A stretch of DNA of 64,000 nucleotides from CANHCC01 sp040381555. GTDB lineage: Bacteria > Bacteroidota > Bacteroidia > J057 > RFSG01. The translations under genes were made by a program, and so were the position numbers. Positions within the stretch are counted from its first letter, which is position 1. Each line of letters opens with the position of its first letter. The stretch is from contig JBEIHC010000001.1 of assembly GCA_040381555.1 (NCBI GenBank), forward strand, positions 5,839 to 69,838, given 5' to 3'. The notes beneath the pieces are model-generated. The model saw nothing but the letters and a program-made list of their open reading frames with translations, was not told where the DNA came from and did no database searches. This document shows, piece after piece, positions 35,758-43,866 of this stretch.

Positions 35758-37760
35758 CGGTTGGAATTTAACCACTGTTGTGCCGCACCATGACCTAAGG
35801 AGGCTGCTTTTTCAAAATTCGCCCGGGATTTTTGCTGATCCTTTAAGTAATACCAGGTAACTCCCATATTAAAATAGGCATCTCTGAAATTTGGGTCTAC
35901 CTGTAACGCCTTTTCATACCAAGATAAGGCTGTCTGATATTCCTTGCGGGAAAAATAGATTACTCCCATGTTTCCCATTGCATCCGGATAGTCAGGCTTC
36001 ATTTCCAATGCCTTCTGATAGCAATATATACTGGAATCTGTTTTCTGAATCTGATAGTACAAATTCCCTAAATTATACCATACCCTTGGCTCATTTTCCT
36101 TAAGCCTTAAAGCCTCATTGTAGTGATAGGCTGCCTCGTTATATCTTCCTAATTCATTTAATAGGGTCCCTAAATTATTATGGGGAGAGGGGTTATTGGG
36201 GTCAACTGACAATGATTTGTTGAATATACTTAACGCCTCTTCATATTTTCCTAAAGCCTGTAATGCAGTAGCCAGATTGTTATAAGTATCCGAATTGTTG
36301 GGATTCAATGTAATTGCCTTATAATACAGGGGAATTGCAGTTCCAGGTTGTCCATATTGATTTAGTAAAATCCCATAATTATTATAAGGTTCAAAATAGG
36401 ATGAATCTATCGCCAAGGCTTTTTGATATAATTCCATTGCGCGCAGGTCACTTTCTTTTCCTGACTTTTCCAGTGAAACGCCTAAGTTAAATAATACAAA
36501 AGGTACATTCTGATTTTCTTTATAAGTATCTTCCCAAAGACTTTTGGAATCTTTCCATATACTTATTCGTGGAATTGTTAGGGTATATCCAATAACGATA
36601 AAGATTACCGATACTATCATGGAATATAGTTTGCCTGAAAATTTACTGAGTCTCCAGGCCAGCGCAATTGAAAATCCAATGGAGGCAAAATAAAAGTACC
36701 TATCGGCTGCAATTGCTTTCCCAACCGGAAGGATTTGTAGTACGATACTAATTCCTATAAAGTAAAATAAGAAAGCGAGAATCCATTCAGGAAATTTCTT
36801 TCTAATCATCCATAATCCAACTACCAATCCGATGCTTAAAACAGGAGATAGAAGTAGTAGTATATTTTTTAAGGAGGGATACTCATAATGCGCGGATAAA
36901 GGGATAGGAAAAATAAACTTTTGAAGATAAAACCACACTCCATAGGATGGATAGAGTATTTTGGCATAAAAGGGCAAGTTTCCTGTGTCTGTTCGAATAG
37001 CAGCTGCCTCGGCTTGAGCTAAAATAGCGACATAACCAAAAATTAAGCTTACAATCAAGAACGGAAGAAATTTGGGATTTAAAATGTATTTGGGAATTTC
37101 TCTCCATTCTAATTTTCCTTCCTTTTCAATTTTTAAGGTGATACCAATCAAAATAATAATTGGAGTTACCACCACGGCCATTCCTTTAGATAAACAGGCA
37201 AGGACTAAACAGAATATACTTAAACCCCAAAATATATTGGATTGACGCGTATGCCAAAGATAGGCCATTAAAATGGATAAACTAGCAAACATAGTATATA
37301 AGACATCCTTTCTTTCTGCTATCCAGGCAACTGATTCCACATGTAATGGATGCAAGGAAAATAATAATCCTCCAGCCAATGATGCCCAAGGATTTTTAGT
37401 CCACATAACTAAAAGAATATATAGGATGAGGGAGGTCAGGCAATGGAGTAAAATATTGGTCAAAATATATCCAGCGGGATCCTTACCCTGAAAGGAATAA
37501 TCAATGGCGTAACTAATCATCGTTAAAGGATGATAATTTCCCATAAAGAACGACTTGAATTCGTGGGAAATCATTTCCGTATTTAATTGTTGAATGCCTC
37601 TATTTTCACTTACATACGCTCTTTCATCATAATTGGTAAATTTATTATCTAAAGCGGGTTGATAGATGAAACCAGTTATTAAGATTAAAATCAATCCTCC
37701 TAACCAGGATAAATAAGGCGACTCGACAGTATCTTTTACCTGTATGTTTTTCTTTTTCAT
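35754..37760 (-). CDS. TMTC-like membrane glycosyltransferase fused to TPR repeats, paralogue 3
   Basis: This is the longest of the four at 668 residues. A polytopic N-terminal part (about residues 18-400) carries FTNYDERAYVSEN with Asp45-Glu46 in the catalytic-loop position, the GNYHPLTMISYAIDY block, HPLHVESVAWIAERKDVLY and AIAADRYFYFASIGF. At least seven TPR units follow, with textbook phrases such as YNNLATALQALGKYEEALSIF. The C-terminus ends KAASLGHGAAQQWLNSNR, shared with paralogue 2. It overlaps paralogue 4 by ATGA and lies 6 bp after paralogue 2, consistent with one transcript. Confidence 0.85.
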   Translation of the reverse strand: MKKKNIQVKDTVESPYLSWLGGLILILITGFIYQPALDNKFTNYDERAYVSENRGIQQLNTEMISHEFKSFFMGNYHPLTMISYAIDYSFQGKDPAGYILTNILLHCLTSLILYILLVMWTKNPWASLAGGLLFSLHPLHVESVAWIAERKDVLYTMFASLSILMAYLWHTRQSNIFWGLSIFCLVLACLSKGMAVVVTPIIILIGITLKIEKEGKLEWREIPKYILNPKFLPFLIVSLIFGYVAILAQAEAAAIRTDTGNLPFYAKILYPSYGVWFYLQKFIFPIPLSAHYEYPSLKNILLLLSPVLSIGLVVGLWMIRKKFPEWILAFLFYFIGISIVLQILPVGKAIAADRYFYFASIGFSIALAWRLSKFSGKLYSMIVSVIFIVIGYTLTIPRISIWKDSKSLWEDTYKENQNVPFVLFNLGVSLEKSGKESDLRAMELYQKALAIDSSYFEPYNNYGILLNQYGQPGTAIPLYYKAITLNPNNSDTYNNLATALQALGKYEEALSIFNKSLSVDPNNPSPHNNLGTLLNELGRYNEAAYHYNEALRLKENEPRVWYNLGNLYYQIQKTDSSIYCYQKALEMKPDYPDAMGNMGVIYFSRKEYQTALSWYEKALQVDPNFRDAYFNMGVTWYYLKDQQKSRANFEKAASLGHGAAQQWLNSNR

Positions 37761-37766
37761 GTTGAA

Positions 37767-39605
37767 TTATGAATTTCCTCTTTGAGAAAGCCATTGTGAT
37801 GCTTGCGTGTGGCCTAAGCCTGCCGCTTTTTGAATTGCCTCTACTCCTTCCTGATTTTTTCCGGATTGTAATCGCATCAATCCCAAGTTAAACCATGTAC
37901 CTGAGTTTTCTGGATTGAGCAGAAGTGCACTATTGTATCTATTCTCAGCAGTGACAAAGTCCTGTTTCATGGCGGCAATATTTCCTAGATTTACATAGCA
38001 TTCTGTTAAATCTGGATCATGTTCTATTGCTAGAATGAGATATTTTTCCGCGTCTGCTAAATTATTGGCTTCAGCTGACGCACTGCCCATTTTACTATAT
38101 ACAGTACCTATTTTTTTATAAACTACCTCATCGTCTGGACGAATAGTTAGGTATTGTTTAAATGATTTTAGTGCTTGAGGATATTTTCCCAAATGGGTGT
38201 AATTATTCCCTAAGTTATGCCAGCCAATAGCATATTTAGGTCTAATACTCAATGCTTTTTTATAAAGTGGTATGGCGAGCTCATATTTCTTGTCTTTTGT
38301 AAATTGGTTGGCTATATTATTGTATGCTACCGGAACATTCTCATGCTGGTGCATGACATCCAGAAATAACGAATAGGTATTGTTCCAGATTTTTACTCTT
38401 TGATGACATAAATATCCTGAGGCAACTACTAATGTTGAGGCAAGCAGAATGGGAATTTTACTTGGTAAAGGCACTTGGGCAATTAACCAAGCCAATACCA
38501 AAAATAAACCGGCGGAGGGTAGGTAATAGTATCGTTCTGAAATCATGGTTTCTCCAACGGGCATAATTTGAAGTACGGGTAATATTGCAATAAAGAAGAA
38601 TCCCATACCAAACCAAATGATTTTATGTTTTCTGGAAAAGTAAAGTATGAGCCCACTTAAAGCCAGCAATGCAAATGGTACTGCATAATATAAGTTAGGT
38701 AGGTTTCCACTTTCTTTGAGTGGGTAAGGATAATAAGCTGATTGAGCAATAGGAGCTATCGTTTTAGCTAAATACAGAAACAAGCCATATAGGGCTATTA
38801 AAAGTTGATCTAACCAAGTGTACTCTCGAAAAATTCTTACATTCCCTCCTTCTGTTTGGGCATCTATGGCAACCATGCCAATTATTAAGGACAGGACAAA
38901 ATAGGGGGCAATAGATAGAAGCGATTTTATTTCTTTTAAGGTTTCCGGTTTTTCCCAAGCCGTAATTAATAGTGCTATTACAGGCATAATGACAGCCTGT
39001 GCTTTTGCCGTACAGGCTAGAAAAAATAGCACAAGGGATAGTATCCAATATTTTTGTCTTTCAGTTTTTATCCACTGATGCCAATATATTAATGATCCTA
39101 AAGTTCCACAAGTATAGAGCACATCTTTTCTTTCGGAAATCCAAGCAACAGATTCTACATGCAAGGGATGAACAGCAAATAGGGCAGAGGCCACTACTGC
39201 AACGAAGGCGTTTTTTGTGAGTCGAATGCAGAGTATATAGAGTAGGGCGCTATTTATTGCATGAAGGAGTATGTTGGTTGCATGAAATCCAGCAGGATTT
39301 AAATCAAATAATACTTTGTCAATGCTTAGACTAATCATGGTTAAGGGATGCCAATTCCCCATTACATATTTTCCCAATAAATATTTCCATCCTTCCCAGT
39401 TCCATTTGCCTAAATCCGGATTGTCATATACATAGCGATTGTCATCCCATTCGACAAAGTCATTACTCAGAGCTGCGAGATAGACCAAGATGGACAATGC
39501 AAATGGCACAAGCATCCATTTTCTTTCTTCTGTCCAAAAAGATGCTGTACTTGCTTCTGCTTTTTTACCAGTCTTATTTTCTGTTTTAAATTTTTGCTTT
39601 GCCAA
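37767..39605 (-). CDS. TMTC-like membrane glycosyltransferase fused to TPR repeats, paralogue 2
   Basis: This 612-residue protein appears to start at TTG (39605); the first in-frame ATG would remove 30 mostly charged residues before the first helix. The first loop is VEWDDNRYVYDNPDLGKW with Asp54-Asp55. GNWHPLTMISLSIDK, HPLHVESVAWISERKDVLY and ETMISERYYYLPSAGL are the family blocks; in the last, Glu replaces the Asp seen in the other three copies. About six TPR repeats cover residues 400-600, and the tail reads AAGLGHTQASQWLSQRG. A 63-bp gap separates it from paralogue 1. Confidence 0.85.
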   Translation of the reverse strand: MAKQKFKTENKTGKKAEASTASFWTEERKWMLVPFALSILVYLAALSNDFVEWDDNRYVYDNPDLGKWNWEGWKYLLGKYVMGNWHPLTMISLSIDKVLFDLNPAGFHATNILLHAINSALLYILCIRLTKNAFVAVVASALFAVHPLHVESVAWISERKDVLYTCGTLGSLIYWHQWIKTERQKYWILSLVLFFLACTAKAQAVIMPVIALLITAWEKPETLKEIKSLLSIAPYFVLSLIIGMVAIDAQTEGGNVRIFREYTWLDQLLIALYGLFLYLAKTIAPIAQSAYYPYPLKESGNLPNLYYAVPFALLALSGLILYFSRKHKIIWFGMGFFFIAILPVLQIMPVGETMISERYYYLPSAGLFLVLAWLIAQVPLPSKIPILLASTLVVASGYLCHQRVKIWNNTYSLFLDVMHQHENVPVAYNNIANQFTKDKKYELAIPLYKKALSIRPKYAIGWHNLGNNYTHLGKYPQALKSFKQYLTIRPDDEVVYKKIGTVYSKMGSASAEANNLADAEKYLILAIEHDPDLTECYVNLGNIAAMKQDFVTAENRYNSALLLNPENSGTWFNLGLMRLQSGKNQEGVEAIQKAAGLGHTQASQWLSQRGNS

Positions 39606-39668
39606 TTTATCCTTGTTATTGCTGATACTTTATTTTCTAGTGGAATATTTCGAAAGTAATTAAATGTA

Positions 39669-41546
39669 TTACCAACCTATTCCTTGACTTTTTAGGAAAT
39701 CTATCGCAGGGGCATGTCCTAGTCTTGCTGCCTTTTTATACGATTCAACTGCCTGGTCTTTGTTTCCCATACTTTGTAAGGCAATGCCTGCATTAAACCA
39801 AGCTCCTCCGAAATTTGGATTAAGTGCAATAGCTTTCTGAAATAGTTCTAATGCTTTCGTGTTATTCCCCATCATTCCATAACTGGATCCTTCATTATTA
39901 TAGGCATCGGCATACTCGGGTTTTAATCGTATGGCTTCCTCAAAGGATTGAATGGCTTCTGTGTATTTTCCCATCATGCTGTAAGTACTCCCCAGATTAT
40001 TAAAGGCCGTCTCATTTTTGGGATTGAGTTTTATGGATTTGGTTAAATATAGTTCCGATGAATCAAATTGCTGCATCATACTAAAATTATATCCCATATT
40101 GTTATACGCTTCTGCCATTTCGGGTGCTAGTTGAATGGCTTGGGTTAATAAAATTTTGGCACTGTCATATTTTCCTAAATGGCTGAGTGTGTAACCTCCA
40201 TCATTGTATTGGTCTGGATAATCAGGATTTTCTTGTATACCTTTTATATACACATCTGCAGCTTCTCTTTTCCGATTCTGTTTTTCCAAATATCTTCCTA
40301 GGTTGACAAATGCAAAATCAACAGAAGGATCTTTTTTGATGATATGGGTAAAAAATGTTTCTGTGTTTTTCCATATCCCAATTTGCTGGTAACTTAAAAT
40401 TCCCCAGAATATGGCAATTCCTACTCCAGTTAATAAGGCAATTCTCTCTTTCAATTTCGTGGCAATCACCCAGGCTACTAGAAGGCCTAATCCCAAGCCC
40501 GGAAGGTAAAAGTATCTGTCTGCTGCAATGGCATTACCAACGGGTAAAAATTGCGCAACCGGAAGTAGATGGATTAAATAAAAACTAAGACCAAAGAATA
40601 TAATTTTTTCTTTTTTCCAACTTGCCAATAGAATATAAAGGAGTAAGGTAATTCCAGCGAGGCTTAAATACCAGATACCCGATAAAGGAGCTTCGGGATA
40701 AGGATAAAATGGAACTAATGGATAAGGGAAAATAAATTTTGGCAAATAGAAGAGTAAACTCCCACAACCCAGTAGTAGTTGTTCCCCTATATTGAAGGCT
40801 TCGGAGCTGCGGATATTGCCCCCAGATTTTTGGGCATAGATGGCTATAATTCCAAAAACAAGAGATAAAAGAATGCTGAACAAAAGCGGTATGTTTTTAA
40901 ATAATTCCTTCGGTTTACTTCCTAAGAATAGTTCAATAAGGATAATTGCCAATGGAAGGGTTACGGCTTGTCCTTTGGAAAGACAAGATAAAATAAAGAG
41001 TGCCATCATAACGATAATGTCCTTCATTTTTCCTGATTCACGATACAATAGCCAAAAGGATAGGGAGGCGAGGTAGAAGAATCCGTACAATACATCTTTC
41101 CTTTCAGTGACCCAAGCTACGGACTCCACTTTCAGAGGATGTAACCCAAAAAATAGGGCTGCCAGCAGCGCCATGGGTAGATTTTGGGTTAATTGATGTA
41201 TTACTCTCAATGCCAGCAGGGTGGTTCCAATATGGAGAGCGAGATTGGTTAGGTGGTATAATTTGGGTTCTATTCCAGCTATAGAGAATTCAATTGCATA
41301 GGATAAAATCACTAAAGGGTGATAATTACCCATGACAAAATTTCTGAAAATATCCTGTATGGCAGTCCAGGTAAGATTGCGTATCAGTGGATTTTCGTAG
41401 ACATACACATTGTCATCCCAGGAAAGAAAGTTTAAGTTTTGAACAGACCAGAATGCCAATAGTATCCCCAAAAAAGTACCTGAGTAGGCGATTAAAGGTG
41501 TTAACTGGCTCTTTGTCGATTTCTTTTTCATTGGTATGTTTTTCAT
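39669..41546 (-). CDS. TMTC-like membrane glycosyltransferase fused to TPR repeats, paralogue 1
   Basis: This is the first gene of the quartet, 625 residues from an ATG at 41546 (a second ATG lies 15 bp inside). The first loop is LSWDDNVYVYENPLIRNL with Asp44-Asp45. GNYHPLVILSYAIEF, HPLKVESVAWVTERKDVLY and AIAADRYFYLPGLGLG follow in a membrane part of about 10 helices. Six or seven TPR units follow, very regular (AYNNMGYNFSMMQQFDSSEL, AFNNLGSTYSMMGKYTEAI). The tail is AARLGHAPAIDFLKSQG. The family resembles animal TMTC1-4, which O-mannosylate cadherins. The bacterial substrate is unknown. Confidence 0.85.
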   Translation of the reverse strand: MKNIPMKKKSTKSQLTPLIAYSGTFLGILLAFWSVQNLNFLSWDDNVYVYENPLIRNLTWTAIQDIFRNFVMGNYHPLVILSYAIEFSIAGIEPKLYHLTNLALHIGTTLLALRVIHQLTQNLPMALLAALFFGLHPLKVESVAWVTERKDVLYGFFYLASLSFWLLYRESGKMKDIIVMMALFILSCLSKGQAVTLPLAIILIELFLGSKPKELFKNIPLLFSILLSLVFGIIAIYAQKSGGNIRSSEAFNIGEQLLLGCGSLLFYLPKFIFPYPLVPFYPYPEAPLSGIWYLSLAGITLLLYILLASWKKEKIIFFGLSFYLIHLLPVAQFLPVGNAIAADRYFYLPGLGLGLLVAWVIATKLKERIALLTGVGIAIFWGILSYQQIGIWKNTETFFTHIIKKDPSVDFAFVNLGRYLEKQNRKREAADVYIKGIQENPDYPDQYNDGGYTLSHLGKYDSAKILLTQAIQLAPEMAEAYNNMGYNFSMMQQFDSSELYLTKSIKLNPKNETAFNNLGSTYSMMGKYTEAIQSFEEAIRLKPEYADAYNNEGSSYGMMGNNTKALELFQKAIALNPNFGGAWFNAGIALQSMGNKDQAVESYKKAARLGHAPAIDFLKSQGIGW

Positions 41547-41667
41547 TCTGCCTGGGATGGAAATTTAGACACCACTGAATTCATCCTGGTATGTAAAAGA
41601 TTCTGCCTTAAAGTTAGGGTCTTCCCGATACTTTTGTGCAAGATTCTATGTGCAAAACTAAAATTTT

Positions 41668-41697
41668 ACTTAGGGTAAGCCTCAGCTTACGGTAAGC
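41668..41697. repeat. Two-unit variant of the 17-bp palindromic repeat
   Basis: ACTTAGGGTAAGC (41668-41680), spacer CTCA, then GCTTACGGTAAGC (41685-41697) reproduce the 13+4-nt architecture of the long arrays. The arms have changed from GTTTA/TAAAC to GCTTA/TAAGC, a paired change that keeps the palindrome. It lies in the 266-bp divergent gap between the TMTC-like cluster and the gene at 41813. Confidence 0.65.
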
Positions 41698-41812
41698 AAA
41701 AGGGAATTCTCTCTATTCCTGTGGATATGGGAATAAACTTTCCTCTGAATTCGTTAATATTGTGCAAGTTGACAAGGCGTCCTTGGCAATTGCCTTGATT
41801 TCGATTTATTTT

Positions 41813-43090
41813 ATGCGTTCTGTGTTCACTCGTTTCCTATTAATTTCTTTAGCCTGCCTGATTTTTCTTCCCGGAAAAGTCTTAGCTGATTTTATTCTCA
41901 TTCCAATGGATTCCCGCCAAACTGACCACCTAAAGGCTTATGGAATAGCTTTTTGGGTTATTAAGAACGGCGGTGAGGTAGATTGGCTCCTCAACTATCG
42001 AGGAGGGAGTTTTATGTTTAGTTACACCGGACCATATGAAAATGAACTTCGAATCCGTGATGTCTCCTATGAACGCATTTCCGATGGGCAATCTTCCAAA
42101 ATATTAATGGAGGTAACTTCTGAAAATGCCAATATGGATGCCATGAAACTAGAAAAGGCTCCTAAAGTGGCAGTCTATTCCCCAAAAAATAAGCAACCTT
42201 GGGATGATGCAGTGACTTTGGCCCTGACTTATGCCGAAATTCCCTATGATGTGGTCTATGACGAAGAAGTTTTAGATGGTAAACTCAAGGAGTACGATTG
42301 GTTGCACCTGCATCATGAGGATTTTACCGGGCAATATGGAAAATTCTATGCTGCCTTTCATACCCAGCAATGGTATAAAGATCAGGTCGCTGAAAATGAA
42401 GGAATTGCGGCCAAATATAAATTCTCAAAAGTTTCTCAACTGAAATTGGCCGTTAGTCTCATAATTAGAGAGTTCGTCAATAATGGGGGATTTTTATTTG
42501 CTATGTGCTCTGCAACAGATAGTTATGATATCGCTTTGGCCTCTCAGAGTACCGATATTTGCGATGTGATGTTTGATGGAGACCCAGCAGATCCGGACGC
42601 TCAGTCAAAATTGGATTTTAATCAGACTTTTGCTTTTACGGATTTTAGCTTGATTATGAATCCATTCTATTATGAGTTTTCTAATATTGATATGGATGGT
42701 CAGACGCGTCAGGTGCCAAAGGATTTAGATTATTTTTCTTTGTTTGAGTTTTCTGCAAAATGGGATCCTGTTCCAACGATGCTTTGTCAAAATCATACCC
42801 AGACAATTAAGGGGTTTATGGGTCAAACAACGGCATTTGACATGAGAGTGCTCAAACCAGAAGTTTTGGTGATGGGCATGCTGAAAGCGTATAACGAAGC
42901 CCGTTATCTTCATGGAAATTATGGTAAGGGAATGTGGACTTTTTATGGGGGGCATGACCCAGAGGATTATCAGCATCATGTGGGCGAGGAACCTACCATG
43001 TTGGAACTACACAAGAATTCTCCTGGGTATCGGTTGATTCTCAATAATATTTTATTTCCTGCCGCTAAAAAGAAAAAACAAAAGACCTGA
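41813..43090 (+). CDS. Secreted GATase1-like protein (often annotated asparagine synthetase B)
   Basis: The ATG at 41813 gives 425 residues with a signal peptide (MRSVFTRFLLISLACLIFLPGKVLA); the ORF extends to a GTG 51 bp upstream. The start DFILIPMDSRQTDHLKAYGIAFW and DWLLNYRGGSF mark a conserved Bacteroidota family that databases tend to call asparagine synthetase B. I see neither an N-terminal cysteine nucleophile nor the ATP-pyrophosphatase loop of AsnB. Instead KVAVYSPKNKQPWDDAV, WLHLHHEDFTG and GGFLFAMCSATDS (Cys 232, elbow-like) suggest a class I glutamine-amidotransferase or DJ-1-like fold. It overlaps the pterin dehydratase start by 1 nt. Confidence 0.7.
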   Translation: MRSVFTRFLLISLACLIFLPGKVLADFILIPMDSRQTDHLKAYGIAFWVIKNGGEVDWLLNYRGGSFMFSYTGPYENELRIRDVSYERISDGQSSKILMEVTSENANMDAMKLEKAPKVAVYSPKNKQPWDDAVTLALTYAEIPYDVVYDEEVLDGKLKEYDWLHLHHEDFTGQYGKFYAAFHTQQWYKDQVAENEGIAAKYKFSKVSQLKLAVSLIIREFVNNGGFLFAMCSATDSYDIALASQSTDICDVMFDGDPADPDAQSKLDFNQTFAFTDFSLIMNPFYYEFSNIDMDGQTRQVPKDLDYFSLFEFSAKWDPVPTMLCQNHTQTIKGFMGQTTAFDMRVLKPEVLVMGMLKAYNEARYLHGNYGKGMWTFYGGHDPEDYQHHVGEEPTMLELHKNSPGYRLILNNILFPAAKKKKQKT

Positions 43091-43389
43091 TGAAAACATC
43101 TTTTTATACTGAGGATGAGGTAATTCCTCGTTTGGTTTTCCTGCCCGGATGGAAATTTGAGGCCAATGCCTTACACCAGAACTTAGAGTTTCGGAATTTT
43201 CGGGAAGCTTTCCTTTTTATGACCTTCGTTGCTTTCCTAGCAGAGAAAATGGATCACCATCCAGACTGGAGTAATTCCTATTCCAAGGTAAAAATTAGCC
43301 TGAGTACCCATACTGCCGGTGGGGTGACGGACAAGGATTTTGAATTGGCAGAACAAATTAATCGATATGTCAGTGTTCCGAATACTTAA
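43090..43389 (+). CDS. 4a-hydroxytetrahydrobiopterin dehydratase (pterin-4a-carbinolamine dehydratase)
   Basis: This 99-residue protein has the family signature [38 protein letters not shown], including the paired histidines and the THTAGG strand. It recycles the pterin cofactor after aromatic amino acid hydroxylation, or has a broader metabolite-repair role. Its ATG overlaps the stop of the preceding gene (TGATG), and it overlaps the dUTPase start by 23 bp. No aromatic amino acid hydroxylase is in the window. Confidence 0.92.
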   Translation: MKTSFYTEDEVIPRLVFLPGWKFEANALHQNLEFRNFREAFLFMTFVAFLAEKMDHHPDWSNSYSKVKISLSTHTAGGVTDKDFELAEQINRYVSVPNT

Positions 43390-43801
43390 TTCTTCTGGTT
43401 TTCCTAACCCGGAGTATGCCACTGCTTTTTCTGCGGGAATGGATATTCGAGCCAACCTTTCCGTTGAGCAAGTTCTTAATCCCGGCCAAAGAGTGTTGAT
43501 CCCTACCGGATTACAACTTGAGCTACCAATTGGATATGAGGCTCAAATTCGTCCCAGAAGTGGGCTTGCCTTAAAACAAGGTCTTACTGTGTTAAATAGT
43601 CCTGGTACAATTGATGCAGATTATCGGGGCGAAGTGAAAATTCTGCTCATCAACCTAGGGCAAGAAGCTGTAATTATTCATCCAGGGGACAAGATTGCCC
43701 AGATGGTCGTAAGTCGTCATGAACGCGTAATTTGGGAAGATGCAGATATGTTGGAGGAGAGTAAAAGAGGTGAAGGTGGGTTCGGGCATACCGGGATTTG
43801 A
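43367..43801 (+). CDS. dut: dUTP diphosphatase (dUTPase)
   Basis: This 144-residue trimeric enzyme hydrolyses dUTP to dUMP, supplying dTMP precursor and keeping uracil out of DNA. All five motifs are visible: [47 protein letters not shown] and the C-terminal [10 protein letters not shown]. The ATG at 43367 lies inside the end of the pterin dehydratase gene and gives the standard N-terminus. Confidence 0.96.
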   Translation: MSVFRILNSSGFPNPEYATAFSAGMDIRANLSVEQVLNPGQRVLIPTGLQLELPIGYEAQIRPRSGLALKQGLTVLNSPGTIDADYRGEVKILLINLGQEAVIIHPGDKIAQMVVSRHERVIWEDADMLEESKRGEGGFGHTGI

Positions 43802-43866
43802 ATAAATTTGCACAGATTTTGAAAAACACGAAACCTCATATTATTGTAATAGCTTCTTTCACCCAA

